From Carnegiea gigantea (Eukaryota > Streptophyta > Magnoliopsida > Caryophyllales > Cactaceae): a DNA stretch of 64,000 nt. Where the stretch lies: the NCBI GenBank assembly GCA_029747015.1, contig JAKOGI010001553.1, forward strand, positions 147,501-211,500, written 5' to 3'. Positions within the stretch are counted from its first letter, which is position 1. Every line of letters begins with the position of its first letter. This document shows positions 1 to 13,231 of this stretch, piece by piece. Under the pieces are notes generated by a model. It had not been told where the DNA came from, did not search any database, and saw only the letters and a list, made by a program, of their open reading frames with translations. Both the position numbers and the translations under genes were made by a program.

Positions 1-63
1 GTAGCTGACCATTTCTTTTTGCTGAGTTGGATCTTTCTGATCGCTTTATATGCTGCTAAACAG

Positions 64-3000
64 GTCAAGTGTTTCAATGCTCCTCTCCAACCTTCAGAAA
101 TAGTAGGTGTCAAGAGGGTTGTGCAGGAAAAATTGCCTGAAGGAGTCAATGAGCGTGGTCTTACTTTGAGAGGATTCCTATTCTTGCATGCGCTCTTTAT
201 AGAGAAAGGACGCCTAGAGACTACATGGACTGTGCTGAGGAAGTTTGGATATAACAATGATATCAGGCTAGATGGCGTCTTTCTTCCACCTTCATTCAAA
301 AGGGCTCCAGACCAGGTCAGTTCATTTTTCTCTCACTGGTGAGACTTAGACGTAGTATTTAAAATGCCAACTAGGTTGAAGTCTTTATAAGTTGTGTTGG
401 GTGAGATTTACTGATCTAGTAGGTATGGATGATTGGTTTGCTGAGGTATTATTACTAGACTAGATCTTATGTGTTCCCTTTTCAGCTTGGATGTAAGGGA
501 GGTAATTTCAAGATGAATATAATGTCAACTTTAACAAGTGTTTTTGTATCTCTTGTTCACTATTGTGTCTGCTTGTGGAATTCTGTTATTGATTTAATGT
601 TTACATTGCTGCATCTGTACAACTATTGTAAATTTTTGGCTTGTGTTTGGATCATTGAGTTTCAATGGTAACTCAGTTAATTTGAGATGATCTGCTTTTG
701 GCATGCCTGTAGCCAAAGTTAACATAGCATGGCTAGTAAGACTGGTCTGAGTGGGGAGGGCGAAAAACAGATTGAACTTCATATTTTCTCTCAAGGGGGA
801 GACATGGCAAGAAGATATTGGAACCTCAATTTGGAAGCCTCCTTTGTAATTCCTGGGACTTTTGTAGGGGCTCTCTTCCATTCCTCATTTCATAGCGAAC
901 CTCAAAGCTGTTGTATTTCATTATATTCCCTTCTTGAACATGTTTCATGTAAGATACTGGCAGTAGAATAGTTAGATGGCAAAAACGTTTGAGTAAACTG
1001 AGAACAATTACCTTATTACAAGGAGAGAGAACCCATAAAAAATCATGGATAAAAGCAAACATGCATGTCGCCCTCCCCACTACATATTTCTCTCTCTTTT
1101 TTTTTCCTTCTGTTTTAGGGTTGGTTTTTGGGGGGGGGGGGTGCTGAATGCTGAGGCTGTGCGTTTTCCTACTTGCAGAGACAGTGACAGTGACAGCAAC
1201 AGCTCTGGCCTTCCCCCCCCCCCAAAAAAAAGAGAAAAAAATCTGGTCTTTTTTTAGGAATCTCAATTTTTAAAAAACGTCTCCTTGCTGAAGAAGTTTG
1301 ATGCATTGGGTTCTCCAAAACTCAATTTTTTTCCCTTTTAAGATACTTTTTCCCTCCTTAATGTGGGTCCATGATGAGAGTCCATGATGAGAGTGCTCTA
1401 AGTTAACGTCATATGAGAAATATTTTGCTGTCAACTCTTAGGCTAATTAATAGGTTAAGGGTGTATAGCTATGGGAAGGTAGAGGTAGGTCATGGACATC
1501 AGGACGTGGAAGACGAGAGTGCAAGGAGTGGATGACAGAAGAGAATCTAAAAGAAAATGGTCAATGGAGAAGGAAAAGCGGGGACATGGAGAGAAAAATA
1601 GAGACGAGAACATGCAAAGGAAGCATTACTGCCGGGAGTTTTTTAGTATTCTAAATAAGAATCTTAACATGGCATGATACTTTATCTGAGTAGCTGATTT
1701 ATTTATAATCCTAGAAGGGGGAATAGGAAAAAGGCACTGAATTTCCCAAGGCAATCCTCTGTATACTCGAATAAAATTCTCGCCTGAATACTCCAAAATG
1801 ATCTTATTTCGAGTTTGTCACTCGCTAGAAACAATTCTCTGAAAATTTTCCAGGATCTGAAAACAGTGACTTAATTGAAATATGCTATGCCTAAATTTAG
1901 GCTCATATCCATATTCTAAACTAGGAGTAGGAGCACATCTATAATGATAGATAGGAGGACGTTTATAATGACAGACAAAATACATTGTTATTGTAAATTT
2001 TCTTTTGTTTGGGATGCTTTTAAGAAATTGCTGGCATTGAAAAAGTCGTGCAATTATTTATAGCTTAATAGGAGTTAGCAAAGTGGAAGAAAAATCTAAG
2101 GCAATCCTAACTGCATCATAACTAAAATGCTCCTGATTCCTGAATGATCTGATTTTGACGTTGTCCAAGCAGAACATGTATTTTAAAATTACCAAAATAT
2201 AGGAATAGAAACTTTCATAGTTCAACAAATTTCTGTAGGTTTCTAAGTATTAACTTTCTAGTTTCTTCCATGTTTTTGACTTCCACTATAGGAGTTTGTT
2301 TTCCTCCTCTGTGCACTTATTTGTCAGAAATTGCTGAGGTTTTAAAAAGCTAAGGTCTTTTTTGGACTTCGGATGATATCTATTCTAAATAGTTTGTGAT
2401 GATACTCCCTGAATATCTCTTATCCCCTATCCTAGTTGGAGGTTCATGAGAAGTATTCTGGGTGTGATGTGTTAACTACTAGACTCATCAAAGAATCTAT
2501 AACTCTGTATGCTTATGTACTGTCTAAGTTCTTTGTATTGCTTGGAGATGCTTATCAATTCTTCTTCATGTGCAGAGTGTGGAGCTAACGAATGATGCCA
2601 TTGAGTACTTGAGGGGAGTCTTCAATATGTATGACATTGATAATGTAAGTTCATTCAAATTCGTTTTCACGAGTGGAAATAGGTAAACACATTTCTTTTC
2701 AATTTGAACACTTGATATATAGATAATGGGTGTGTGGTATTTCTTGCTTGGCTTTCTTGTTGAAATCGTTGAAGCATTTTGATTTCAAGGGCGAGCAATC
2801 TTCTTCTCTTCCTATTTATATTTGCTTCCTTTGGGTATTCTTCATTTGATAATTGAGATACCAAGAGCAATATTTGGGTATAAGTAGTCTCCAAGGTTGC
2901 ATCATAATATATTTTCTTTCCCTTCGTTCTCCAGTCTCATTTGTCGGTGGATTAGCTGGTTATTTTTCCCTCAAGGATTCTGTTTTGCATTAATCCTTCT

Positions 3001-6000
3001 TATAACAGGCTGTGGTTTTTTTGTTACACTTTTAATTTCTTTGTTTTTCTTCCTTCTATAGTTTTGATTGCTTTATTTTGTAGGATGGTGCCATACGGTC
3101 GGCCGATGTGGAAGATCTGTTTTCTACAGCACCAGATTGGTAATGATAAGCTTCTTTTATTTTTGGTTTGATTGCGAGGTCTTCTTCTTGTGTATATTTA
3201 CTTGATTTCTGGCTTTATTGGTCATGTAGTCCCTGGAATGAAGGTCCATACAAGGATGCTGCACCAACAACTGCACTGGGAGGTTTAACTATGGAAGGGT
3301 TTCTGTCACAGGTATGTCATTGGAATGCTTTTTAGCCCAGAAGGTCTTATTGATGGTATGCATTATGGAGAGGCCTTTTTGGGTTCGGAGTTGCAAAATT
3401 GCGATGTCTGCCTGTGTTTAATTGCAGTTTTCAAATTTCTTTTATCCTTTCTTATTCGTCGGTGCTGAGGTGAAGCATCTCCAAGTCTTCAACAGCCTCA
3501 TGAATCTTGACTTATAAGAGAATGCAGCTTTGCATCTTCATCTCCACGACTCGGTAACAGGGATATCTACCTGGATGGTTTAGTTGAAGTATATCCATTT
3601 TGTTTTTTTGAGGTCAAGGAGAATTACAAAGTACAGCCCATTTGGAATAATGTATACATTTGGATTGACCTCCCCAAAAAGGAAGGGGGGGGGGGGCACC
3701 TTTAACTCTGGAAATGTGGGTATGGATTTGGTTTGGTTGGAGCCAGTTTTGTTTGCAAAAGATTTTCAACTTCAAAATGGTTTCTCAAATTTTTTTGTGA
3801 GTCTGTTGGAATCAGCTTCTTTGTGGGTAATGATACTTGCAAAAGTAAGGCTGCCTATATCTAGATCCCCTAGACCCGCACAAGCGGGATCCACACAGTT
3901 GGTTGTTGTTGTGGTTGTTTTTGATTTGGTTTGTTTGGGGAAATTCAAGTCTACATATTCTGAGACTATGTTATTGTGCCTAAGCACAATGAATTATCAA
4001 AAATTTTTGTGCAATTACGTGTGCCATTTTATACTTCTTAATTCTGTTGACTAGTTTCTTTTGAAGACTTTTGATTAATGATTTTTTATTTCTTGGGGGT
4101 TTATGTGTTGTCTTTGATTTTCTCTTCTAGATTCCTGCTTTGCTGTTTGATTGCTTACCCACTGGAGAGTATGGTTTCTGAAATGGTCTTCTTGGTTGGG
4201 TTCAGGATATAGTGTTTTCTTTTTAGGTTCATCTGGAGGAATTTTTTTAATGTTTTCAAGCATTTTGTGGTCCTGATGTTTTAATTCCCTGTTAAATTGT
4301 GCCAGATGCCCTGAAGTTATTTTTTTTAATTATGGGTGGTTTGGCATTCAAATTGAAGCTAGCTCATTCTTGCTTTTGTGTGATGCCTGATAGCCCTTGT
4401 GATAAATATATTTTGCAGTGGGTACTCATGACACTTTTGGAGCCAGCTAAAAGTGTGGAGTATCTGAAATATGTTATGTATGGTGGAGATGCTGGTTCTG
4501 CCATTCGTCTAACTAGAAGGAGACGTACAGATCGCAAGAAACGACAATCAGATAAAACTGTCTACCAATGTTTGGTGTTTGGACCAAAGAAGGCTGGCAA
4601 ATCAGCGTTGTTAGATGCTTTCCGTGGAAGGTCTGTCTATACATGCTCGTATGCCATTTAGCTTAAAGTGTAGGACATTGAAGTGGGTTTTTTTTTTTTT
4701 TTTAAATTTTTGTTTAAAAAAACACCACTTTGCTGCTAGTTTTGACAAGAACTGTTGCATTTTTCTGTTCTTATTTTACACTGTTTATTTGTCAACATTG
4801 CTTTGAAAGTGCATAAATGTGTGCTGACATTTATCATTCTTCAAATACAGGCCTTTTTCTGATAGTTACAGTGCAAACACTGAGGAGCGATATGCTGTTA
4901 ATGTTGTTGATTCCCCCTCGGTACTGACTTCCAGCTCTAGAATTTTGTTTCTACTTGACTAAGCTAATGTCTTCTTTACTTGTTTGCATCTGCAATGTGC
5001 GTATATATCTAGATTTCGGATGGAATAACTGTAACAGTTGCCTGTATTGCTTTATCCCTTTAATCTATAGAACTTTGTATAATTGGAGTCAACTTCTTGA
5101 TTATCGTACATGGTTGGCTTTTTTTAAAATTTTGACGATATGATTGTTGTAGAGAGCTTGAGGGCATGATGTTTATTGTGATTGCCTCCTTGCGTACATG
5201 GGTGATATCCCCTTGATGTCTTCTAACAGATTTTTTGATTGCTCATCCCAAAGGAAATGGTGAAGTCCTTTGATACACTAGTTCTGCCTGCTGTTTGGTT
5301 AGCTGGGTGGCTAGATTTGTTTTAAACTCATGACGTCGATTAATCTGTTGTTTTTTAATTTCTGGTGTTGTATCATAACCTTTATTTAACTGTATCTGTC
5401 TCTGCTTATTCTTTGTTCCTGCTGTTTCCATGTTTTTCCTGGAGTAAAGTTTGTTATGCTCGTTTCATATGTAGATAGACAACTTGATGTTTAGATAGGC
5501 AATGCAATCAAATATGCATTACCTCAGCAAAAATGGCTACAAGCATTACATATCTCTGTGATCAAAAAACTTATTTTGTTGATTTATCTCAATAAAGAAC
5601 AGCAAAAAGCAAGAAGTGTAAATTTGTTTTCCTTGTTTGAGGTTCTAGTGTTGCCTTTGCACAGGGAAGCAAGAAGTTCCTTATTTTGCGGGAGATACCT
5701 GAGGAGAAAGTAAAGAAGCTACTTTCTGACAAAGAATCTTTGGCTGCATGTGACATAGCAATATTTGTGTATGACAGGTGAGGAAAAATCTATTTTAAAG
5801 GGGCCTCTTTTTAGCTTCTTTTAACTCAGCAATATTTGTGAGCCATTGTGATTGAGGACTAGTATTTTGCTCGTCTTTCTAACAATCCCTGTGAGGAACT
5901 ATTGATGGCTTGACCTCTCTATATCTAACCAATGAGGAGCCTATAAGGGGTGGTTGTATTGACCGGTGTGTGGTGTTTGTTGTCTTTAGTCTATGTTGTC

Positions 6001-8856
6001 GTGACCTTCCAGGGAACATTAACGTTGTCAGGCACTGCTGTTCTGCTGCACTTACTGACGTTGCATTTTGAACTCTCTTTCAAAGCACTTGATTATGGAC
6101 AAATTCTGACCTCATCTCTTATTCTTTCTGTATTCTTAGTGTGGCAGCTGCGAAGTGTTGGTAGTAATGGCATATTCTTGGTTTTTAGCTTGACTGAGCA
6201 TGCTGAATTTTTTTCCCCTTTTTTTGTGGGCGGGTCAGTTCTGATGAATTATCATGGAAAAAGACGGTTGAATTGCTTGTGGAGGTTGCTGGTCATGGGG
6301 AAGACACTGGTTATGAGGTACCTTCCCTTATAGTGGCTGCTAAAGATGATCTGGATCCATTTCCTATGGCGATCCATGATTCCACTCGGGTATTTTTCTT
6401 TCTCTTCTGTGATCTCTTTGGGATTTAGTTTTCTGTTTAGCTCCTATATGGACATGCTCACATGCACCACTTAGTTTTGCGTTTAAAGATCATTGTTTGC
6501 TTTGGAAATTGACCAGCCTTGCTGGCTGGACAGCGGACACCCATAAGTTTGCATTAGGGCGTATATTCTTTTGCATCATAAGGGTTGGATATCTTTGTAA
6601 CAGTGGATCCATTGTGGAGATATTAGCATTCAGTGCATGAAGACTTAATGAAATTGAGATGAGCTGATACTTTCTTTTCTGCCGTGGTTTTCCCCTCTCC
6701 CCAACATGTGTACAATTCGAGGATCGTGGACCACCCCCAAAGATGAGCAGGGACAGCTACAGTGAACAACAAGTGTGTGTATGTGGTTGTCTATATGGGA
6801 ACTGGAGGTTGATATACATGAGAAGGCCTTGTTGTCTACTCTCCCAGATACACACGTTTATCATTTGGCCAACTTATCTGCTGCATCGACAGTAGTAAAT
6901 TTGTCTATTATGTAACCCCTTGTAGTTCATCGCATCACATAAAACCTTTTCCTTACCCAGTCCACAGTGATGTGTCGTTTATGATCTACATTCCTATGTT
7001 GTTCCCTTATTGGCACTCACGCCCTTTCCAAACTCTTCCAGCTGGCTGGTCCATCTTTTTCATGTTCCGTTGTCTCTCTGTTCCCTTCATCCTCCTGTCC
7101 TGTCTTGTGGGCACCTCAGTTGTGCCACTCATTGGGGGTTGTCCCTTTAAGCTTTGGTTGCCACTAAAATCTAAGCCTACCAATAAACCAACATTTGATA
7201 AGGTGTGGCAATTTGTAATTGTAATGAAATAAATGAGATATCTGAAAGATACTGAGAGCTGATAAGCCAATTACCCTACTGAATGCAGGGAACAGGACCA
7301 GTGGCCTGTGTTGGTGATGCTTGCTGAGTGGGTTAAAGCTTGGGGAACTGAAGGGGTTAGGATGGGGGGAAGTGGGCGCAGAGCCGTAGACTGTGGGAAA
7401 AGCGTGCATTTCCATGATTAGAAGTTGGTGAATTGAAAGTAGATGAGTTGGGCAATGGAGGGTGTATTACAAGCAAGCTATCACCGAACTTTCCTTTTTT
7501 GTTAATTCATCGAGCCCCCTCCCGCCTCCCCTCTCTTTTGGTGTGGGTGGGGATCAGATCACATGTCATGGGCCTGTTGAGGGTAAGGTAGATAGGGGGG
7601 CCTTTTTCTTCATTGCATGGTTTTCCGTGCAGAATTCAGTGATAGGATGGGCTTCCTTGCGAGTTGCAAATTAAGTGGGAGATAATCCAAGGACAAGATC
7701 CCATATTTGGCTAGTGCGCCAGTTCATTGCAATGTCTTGTCTTCTGTGATTGGATTGTGTGTCTTGGGGCCCCTGTATGCCGGGGCGGTGGGTAGCTGTG
7801 CATCACAGATTTGGTTTCCTTCTGTGCATTGTGGTCTTGAGTTAGGAAACTTATATATTGCTTTTTGCTGTGATTTGGAAAAAAATAATTACCCAATGTT
7901 CTCTACAGGTTAGCCAAGATATGGGTATTGAAGCCCCAGTGCCTATTAGTGCCAAGTTGGGGGACTTCAATAATGTATTCAGAAGGATTGTAACTTCGGC
8001 AGAGCATCCTCATTTGAGCATTCCTGAGACTGAGGCTGGAAGAACTAGGAAGCAATACAATCGTCTTGTGAACCGCTCTCTTATGTTCGTTTCAGGTAGA
8101 TTATTACAGCCATCAATTTCTTTTCATCATTGAGAGAAGTTTACTTCTGCTCATTGATTCTTTGCCTTTGTTTCTGTGAACATCAGTTAGGTTGTTTTGT
8201 TTTTGACTTCTCTACAGAGCCTTTTGGCATTTCCTGCTCCCGGAAAAAGCTTTGAATTGAGGGCTCTTCTGCATTACCAAGGTTATTTATGGGACTATGG
8301 TGGTTAGATGGTTATAATACATAGAATCTATGTTGGTGTGGATGTTGTGCTCGCATGGCTGTTCTAGTGTTAAGTTCAAGGTTTGAGTGACACTTCTTGA
8401 TGTTAAGGTCTCAGGCCTCAGCAAAAAATTACTCTTGGGCAGTTTTTGCTCTCCATATTGATGATAAAATAAGCTATGAATTCTGGGAATGCCATTAAGA
8501 AAGGTATTGCTACAAATTATAAGTCCTGAATCAATGAATATTATCAGAAAAGCAAGCAAACATGTATGGCAGGAAAGGAAATTCCTGGGTTAAGTAAGAA
8601 AGGCTAATTTCAGTTGACAAGTACTTAGGCCAGGCTATCAGAGTTGACTTGCCCCTGTCTTTCATTTTTCCTGTTTATTTTATTTCTATTTGGTGCATCT
8701 TATTTTGCTGTTGTCTTTACTCTTTACCCATCTTTAAAGTGATTCGCTTACTGAACTTACTGAATTGTTGTTTCCTTCACAGTTGGAGCAGCGGTGGCCA
8801 TTGTTGGATTGGCTGCCTATCGTGTCTACGCTGCAAGGAGAAACAGCTCAAATTGA
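64..8856 (+). CDS. MIRO1: Mitochondrial Rho GTPase (Miro), C-terminal two thirds, partial
   Basis: Outer-membrane GTPase that links mitochondria (and ER contacts) to distribution and morphology. Ten exons close in phase: 64-315, 2576-2644, 3084-3139, 3230-3311, 4419-4630, 4851-4920, 5665-5777, 6239-6389, 7909-8095, 8783-8856 (421 aa). In order, they encode the linker after the first EF-hand (CFNAPLQPSEIVG), a second EF-hand with loop DIDNDGAIRSAD (Asp, not Glu, at loop position 12), the second GTPase domain with P-loop GPKKAGKS and SAKLGD guanine-base motif, and a C-terminal tail anchor (VAIVGLAAYRVYA) followed by basic residues. Plant Miro proteins are about 640-650 aa, so roughly 225 N-terminal residues with the first GTPase domain lie left of the window. 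Introns up to 2.3 kb (316-2575) hold no other gene that I can support. The ortholog (MIRO1 or MIRO3) cannot be settled without a tree. Confidence 0.93.
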
Positions 8857-10076
8857 GAATTTCGGTGGAAGACATGTCATTTTTGGCTGGTTCTTCTTTC
8901 TCAGCTCTCACTGTGATTGCTGGGCTCTAATATAGGTGCTGTCATGGCAGACCTCGAGACTCATTGCATATTTGTGATGTTTAGTTCTCCAAATTCTCTG
9001 TTAAGGTTTTCCAGTCTGTGTATTTGGGCAGAAGGGTTTTTCTTGTAGCAGGTATATATAGTGGTTTGTTTTTGGTAGTGCACAAATTGTGCAACAAAAA
9101 TTTTGTACTTGGTGCTCACGTTGGCCTAAAATGCTCCTATTCAAATTCCATCGTTTCTTCTGGCCTTTGTTTTTCTGAAGTTATTGTGCTCCCGTGTTGG
9201 GGTCGTAAGGTAAGATTGTTTATACATTGACATTTTCAAATCCAGATCTTGTCGTGACACAACCCATTTTGGCCTACAGGACTGGCTGGGTTCTATGCTG
9301 GTATTCATGCGATTTGGACTCAAAAGTGGGCAAAGCCAAATTGCCCTGGCAATTTCCGGATTAACATTGCTTCTAAATGCATTTATTATGTTGATTGATG
9401 GGCTATAAAGCTGACGGGGGAACGTATTATGTTGATTGATGGGCGATAAAACTGAAGGGGGAAAAGAATAACGGTACATTAAAGAGTTCAGTTCATACTA
9501 CCAAAGTTTAGTTCATACTAGTCGTCTGTGGTGTGTTTGTTTCGGTTTATCGTAATTACTTATCATCCAATAACTCTAAGAGCAATTCGGCAAAATTTAA
9601 AACAATGTAGTACAATGTGTGACGCTTATTGAAAAAGCGTAGTTATATTTTCTTTTACCATTTAGGATGTTTGAACATGATTAACCATGTTTTGACATGT
9701 TTATATTTTAGTATGTTTTAGCAATAAAAACTGACAATGACTTCTTAGAAGTCGAAAAAAATGCCCACTGGACAAAGGAAGCAACTGCATTCTAATCTAG
9801 AGAAACCACATGGCAGATTAAGGAACCGCCTTGCCTGCCAGATTTGATGTCTAACAATACATCGCTGCTAATCACCTATTTATATTAGACGAGAATTAGA
9901 TATGAATTTAGAATGACCCTATCAAAATTAGGCCCAACTCGAAATTCCATCAGATTAGACATGATCATTAAGCACAGAATATTTGTAACCAAATCAAATA
10001 ATCCATTTGTCAAGTCTAAAACGGGACGTGTCTAAATGGTTGTATATGCACATATACTGCAAGTCTTGGCATAGGC
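8857..10076. other. Miro 3' UTR and convergent intergenic spacer
   Basis: No gene is visible. The left part is T-rich and reads as Miro 3' UTR. A 41-bp tandem duplication lies at 9384-9465 (both copies contain TATTATGTTGATTGATGGGC, with a few differences). The rest is unremarkable AT-rich spacer before the cyclin stop codon. Confidence 0.6.
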
Positions 10077-11498
10077 TCAGCAGCCCCTTACGAACCCACA
10101 GGCGTGGCTTACCCTTTCTTTTAAGCAGCTGCTGCTACTGGTTTTGGTGCCTGCCTTCGTCAATAAGAGACAGTACTGATGAAAGGTTCCGACAGTTACA
10201 TGAAGCCTGAAATTAAGGTTGAATAAAAGCTCGAGCTCCAGTCTGTTGATTTCTGCTGTGCTCACCCCTCCAATCTTGGCATAATATGCATTGTTGAAAC
10301 ACCTGCATCCACGCTGACATGTTTTTAATTACCCAATCTACACGACCCACAACCTAACCAAACTTTGTTCTCGAATAAAATAACGCTATCTAGACCGGAG
10401 CTACTTTTAACTTTGATGAACCATTGGATAATTTAGGGGTAAGACTACTATATCAGATTCCCCCACACCCCACCTGGTGGCGGGATTTTTGGGGTATTGG
10501 ATTTGGATGAATTGTTGGACAGGTAGTGGGACACTCGCTTTTCCTATAGAAGGTTAAGGTCACTTGAAAATTCAGGTCTTTACCCTTGTGTCCTACCCAC
10601 AAGGAGAGACGGGGTTTGGCTTAAAAAAGTGAAGGAAGAATGATCTTTGTCTTGTTAATGATCATAGCACTGAGTGACCAATTCAACCAAATCCGAGTTG
10701 AATATTCCACCAATTCATTCTGATTCAACTTAATCTCATATTAAATGACTACATATTGTGATATATTGCGCAGCCTAAAAATTCACATAAAAAGGAAAAA
10801 AACAGTAGTAAGTGTGAGGTCGATTCAAGTCTTCAAACTAATGTTCATAGCCATGTATGGGCAAAAGATAGTTATAAATGACTTTCAATGGTAGAAAAAG
10901 CAAAACCCAGTTTTATAAAACAGCTTCTGAAATAGCATTGCCACTGCCACTCAAACCTTTTTCCAAGAAACAGAGAAACAACCTTGTAAGACTCCATACC
11001 TCAAACTAACCAAAATTTGCATGAACAGTGATAGTATTTTCTCACTTACACATCATCATGAAACTTGGAAGCCACAAGAACACAAGCAATGAGAAGGCGA
11101 TGAGCATTCAACGCGGTAAGATAACCATTGCTCTCTTGTAGGAATCTGTCCATGTAAATATAGGCTGCGACAAAGCATGAAGGGCTGCATTTCGAGTACT
11201 TGTGTATGCGCTCAATGTACTGTCTGATGCTTAATGCCGGAGCGCTGGAGCCATGGAATATCGTGCCCCCACCTTTCGTTCTTGATCTCTTAAGAAACTT
11301 CTCATTTGCACGGATTGTCTTCTCTAGGACTGAAGCTAAGAAGGTCAGAACTTGAGGGGTTTCTGAGGCATTTTCAGCTGATGATTCAATAAGCAATCCC
11401 AGAGTTGAGTAAAGCCCTGATTTTGTGCTCTTGGGGTTGAAGAAACCCATAAAAAAAGGGAAGAACTCAACTAATTTTTGAAGTGATTCAATGGGCAA
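10077..11498 (-). CDS. U/P-type cyclin
   Basis: Small plant cyclin of the PHO80-like U/P class, which pairs with CDKA-type kinases and is linked to cell division and phosphate or sugar signalling. Two exons: 11498-11050 and 10302-10077. The donor (GATGATGT before GTAAGTGAG) and acceptor (GCAG before GTGTTTC) join in phase to give DDVCFNNAYYAKIGGVS across the junction; total 224 aa. The cyclin box shows IERIHKYSKCSPSCFVAAYI, then YMDRFLQ, NAHRLLIACVLVASKF, and in exon 2 the helix INRLELELLFNLNFRLHV. The N-terminal leader (about 50 residues) is longer than in most U4 cyclins. The 746-bp intron (10303-11049) holds nothing recognisable. The gene is convergent with Miro and divergent from GUX. I cannot assign the exact subclass from sequence alone. 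Confidence 0.9.
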
Positions 11499-12434
11499 GA
11501 AATTTAGATAGAAAGCAAGAAGGCGAAGACATTGGTTTTGGTTTTAGCTTGCATATTTGCCAAAAGAGGAAAAGGATAGAAGAGGGGGGAGGAGTGGAAG
11601 ATGCCATCCTTATCCCTATGTTGTTTGTATGCTTTGCTTTGGGATAAGAGGGGAATATATTGGTATAATGACAAATAGCTTTTACAACTTATAAGAGGGA
11701 GTCCTAGATATATTAGAGCATACAAGAAAATAACTTTTATTATTATTCTTTCCGGAATTAATTTATTATATTCTATTCATTTAAAGTAGGGGAGTTTGAC
11801 CGATATATTGGACTTCAAAAATTCTAATTATCTCGATGACAATCCTTTGGCAAAGATAGTAATGAAAATTTATTGGAACTGTGTCGAATAACCAGATCAT
11901 CATGTGCCATCCTTTTACGCACAAAACGATAATCAACAATAATTTGTTTGTTGTGATCATGTTGCATTGGATTAGCTGCCCATATACAGACATATGACAT
12001 GAACATTATCACACGTAGACCTTTGTCACGAAAGAAAGAAGAATGCCAATGTCACAAAGTAACTACTCTTTTCTAATTCCTTATTTTGGAGAGACCAAAT
12101 TTTGTACCCTGAATCTTCCCAAATCTTACTCACGCAAATTCTGATCCACAAAGGTAATCATCGGTCCAATTCGGTTTGCCTCATAAAAATAGTGGATTGA
12201 CACTTATCCTTGTTTAGAATATAGAATCAGCTGGTATGTATAAGATATAATCCAGTTGATTGACACTTATTTTCTTAAAGTTCTCAAAGGATGAGGCAAG
12301 GACAAGTTGGGACGGCTCAACAATTGAGCAATAAGTTATCATTACATACTATAAATTAAGCTTTGACTTAATGAGAATCTGAGGTTTATGTCAACTCAAT
12401 ATACATTGATTCATAGATGAGAGAGGAGATAAAA

Positions 12435-12436
<2 letters not shown>

Positions 12437-12528
<92 letters not shown>
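12437..12528. repeat. (AT)46 microsatellite
   Basis: Uninterrupted run of 46 AT dinucleotides (92 bp), about 700 bp upstream of the GUX start codon and 940 bp upstream of the cyclin start. Such a tract is self-complementary, can extrude as a cruciform and is likely length-polymorphic. Confidence 0.98.
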
Positions 12529-12530
<2 letters not shown>

Positions 12531-13179
12531 TGTTGATACTTTAAAACATATATGTTTTCATTTTAGTAATGAAAGTAACTTTAGTTAAGTTTTCTCCATT
12601 TTAAAAAAATGTTTACGATTATAGTTTATATAAGTATCAGTTAATTCATTTGGGTAAATATTCGAATGTTAGTAATGAATACCAAACAATCGATAGACGC
12701 CATTATATATGTTTTTAACTCAGACATATACATATATCTACATGCTGTATGTAATCACATTAGAAGAATATGATTACATCAAAGCAATAATCATAATCTG
12801 CTAAGAGAAATTATTGGCATTCTAACTAACAAATCATTTCCCATCAGGACTAATAATGCCCTAACCACCGGCTCTATTTGTTAATTTCTTACCAGCTAAT
12901 GGGAACTTGAATTAATTCATTTTAACCTATGATGGATGTACCGTGGACACCCTCACACTCCAAAAAGAAAAAAAATTAAAAAAAAAAAAAATACAAACAT
13001 TGCATGAGGTGTTCATCAATCATAGATTAATTAGTCAAACCAAATTAAAAATGTCAACTACGACGTGCACCCATGCACAAATACACTACATCTCATTCAC
13101 TTATATGTATATGCTGATTGATCAATATATATATAATTTGCACCAACTTTATTCCCTTCACAAAAGATATCCCTTGACT

Positions 13180-13188
13180 TTATATATA
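13180..13188 (+). promoter_or_regulatory. TATA box of GUX gene
   Basis: TTATATATA lies about 45-50 bp before the GUX start codon (13232). With the usual 25-35 bp offset this predicts transcription starting near 13212 and a very short 5' UTR. Inference from spacing only. Confidence 0.5.
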
Positions 13189-13231
13189 GTTTTAGCTAGC
13201 TAACCCCAAACTAAACTTAGCCAAATTAACT

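Larger units (their letters stand above)
11499..13231. other. Divergent intergenic region (cyclin / GUX promoters)
   Basis: No gene is visible. It must contain the promoters of the leftward cyclin and the rightward GUX gene. It is AT-rich and is interrupted by the (AT)46 tract listed separately. Short open frames here show no coding-like composition. Confidence 0.6.
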
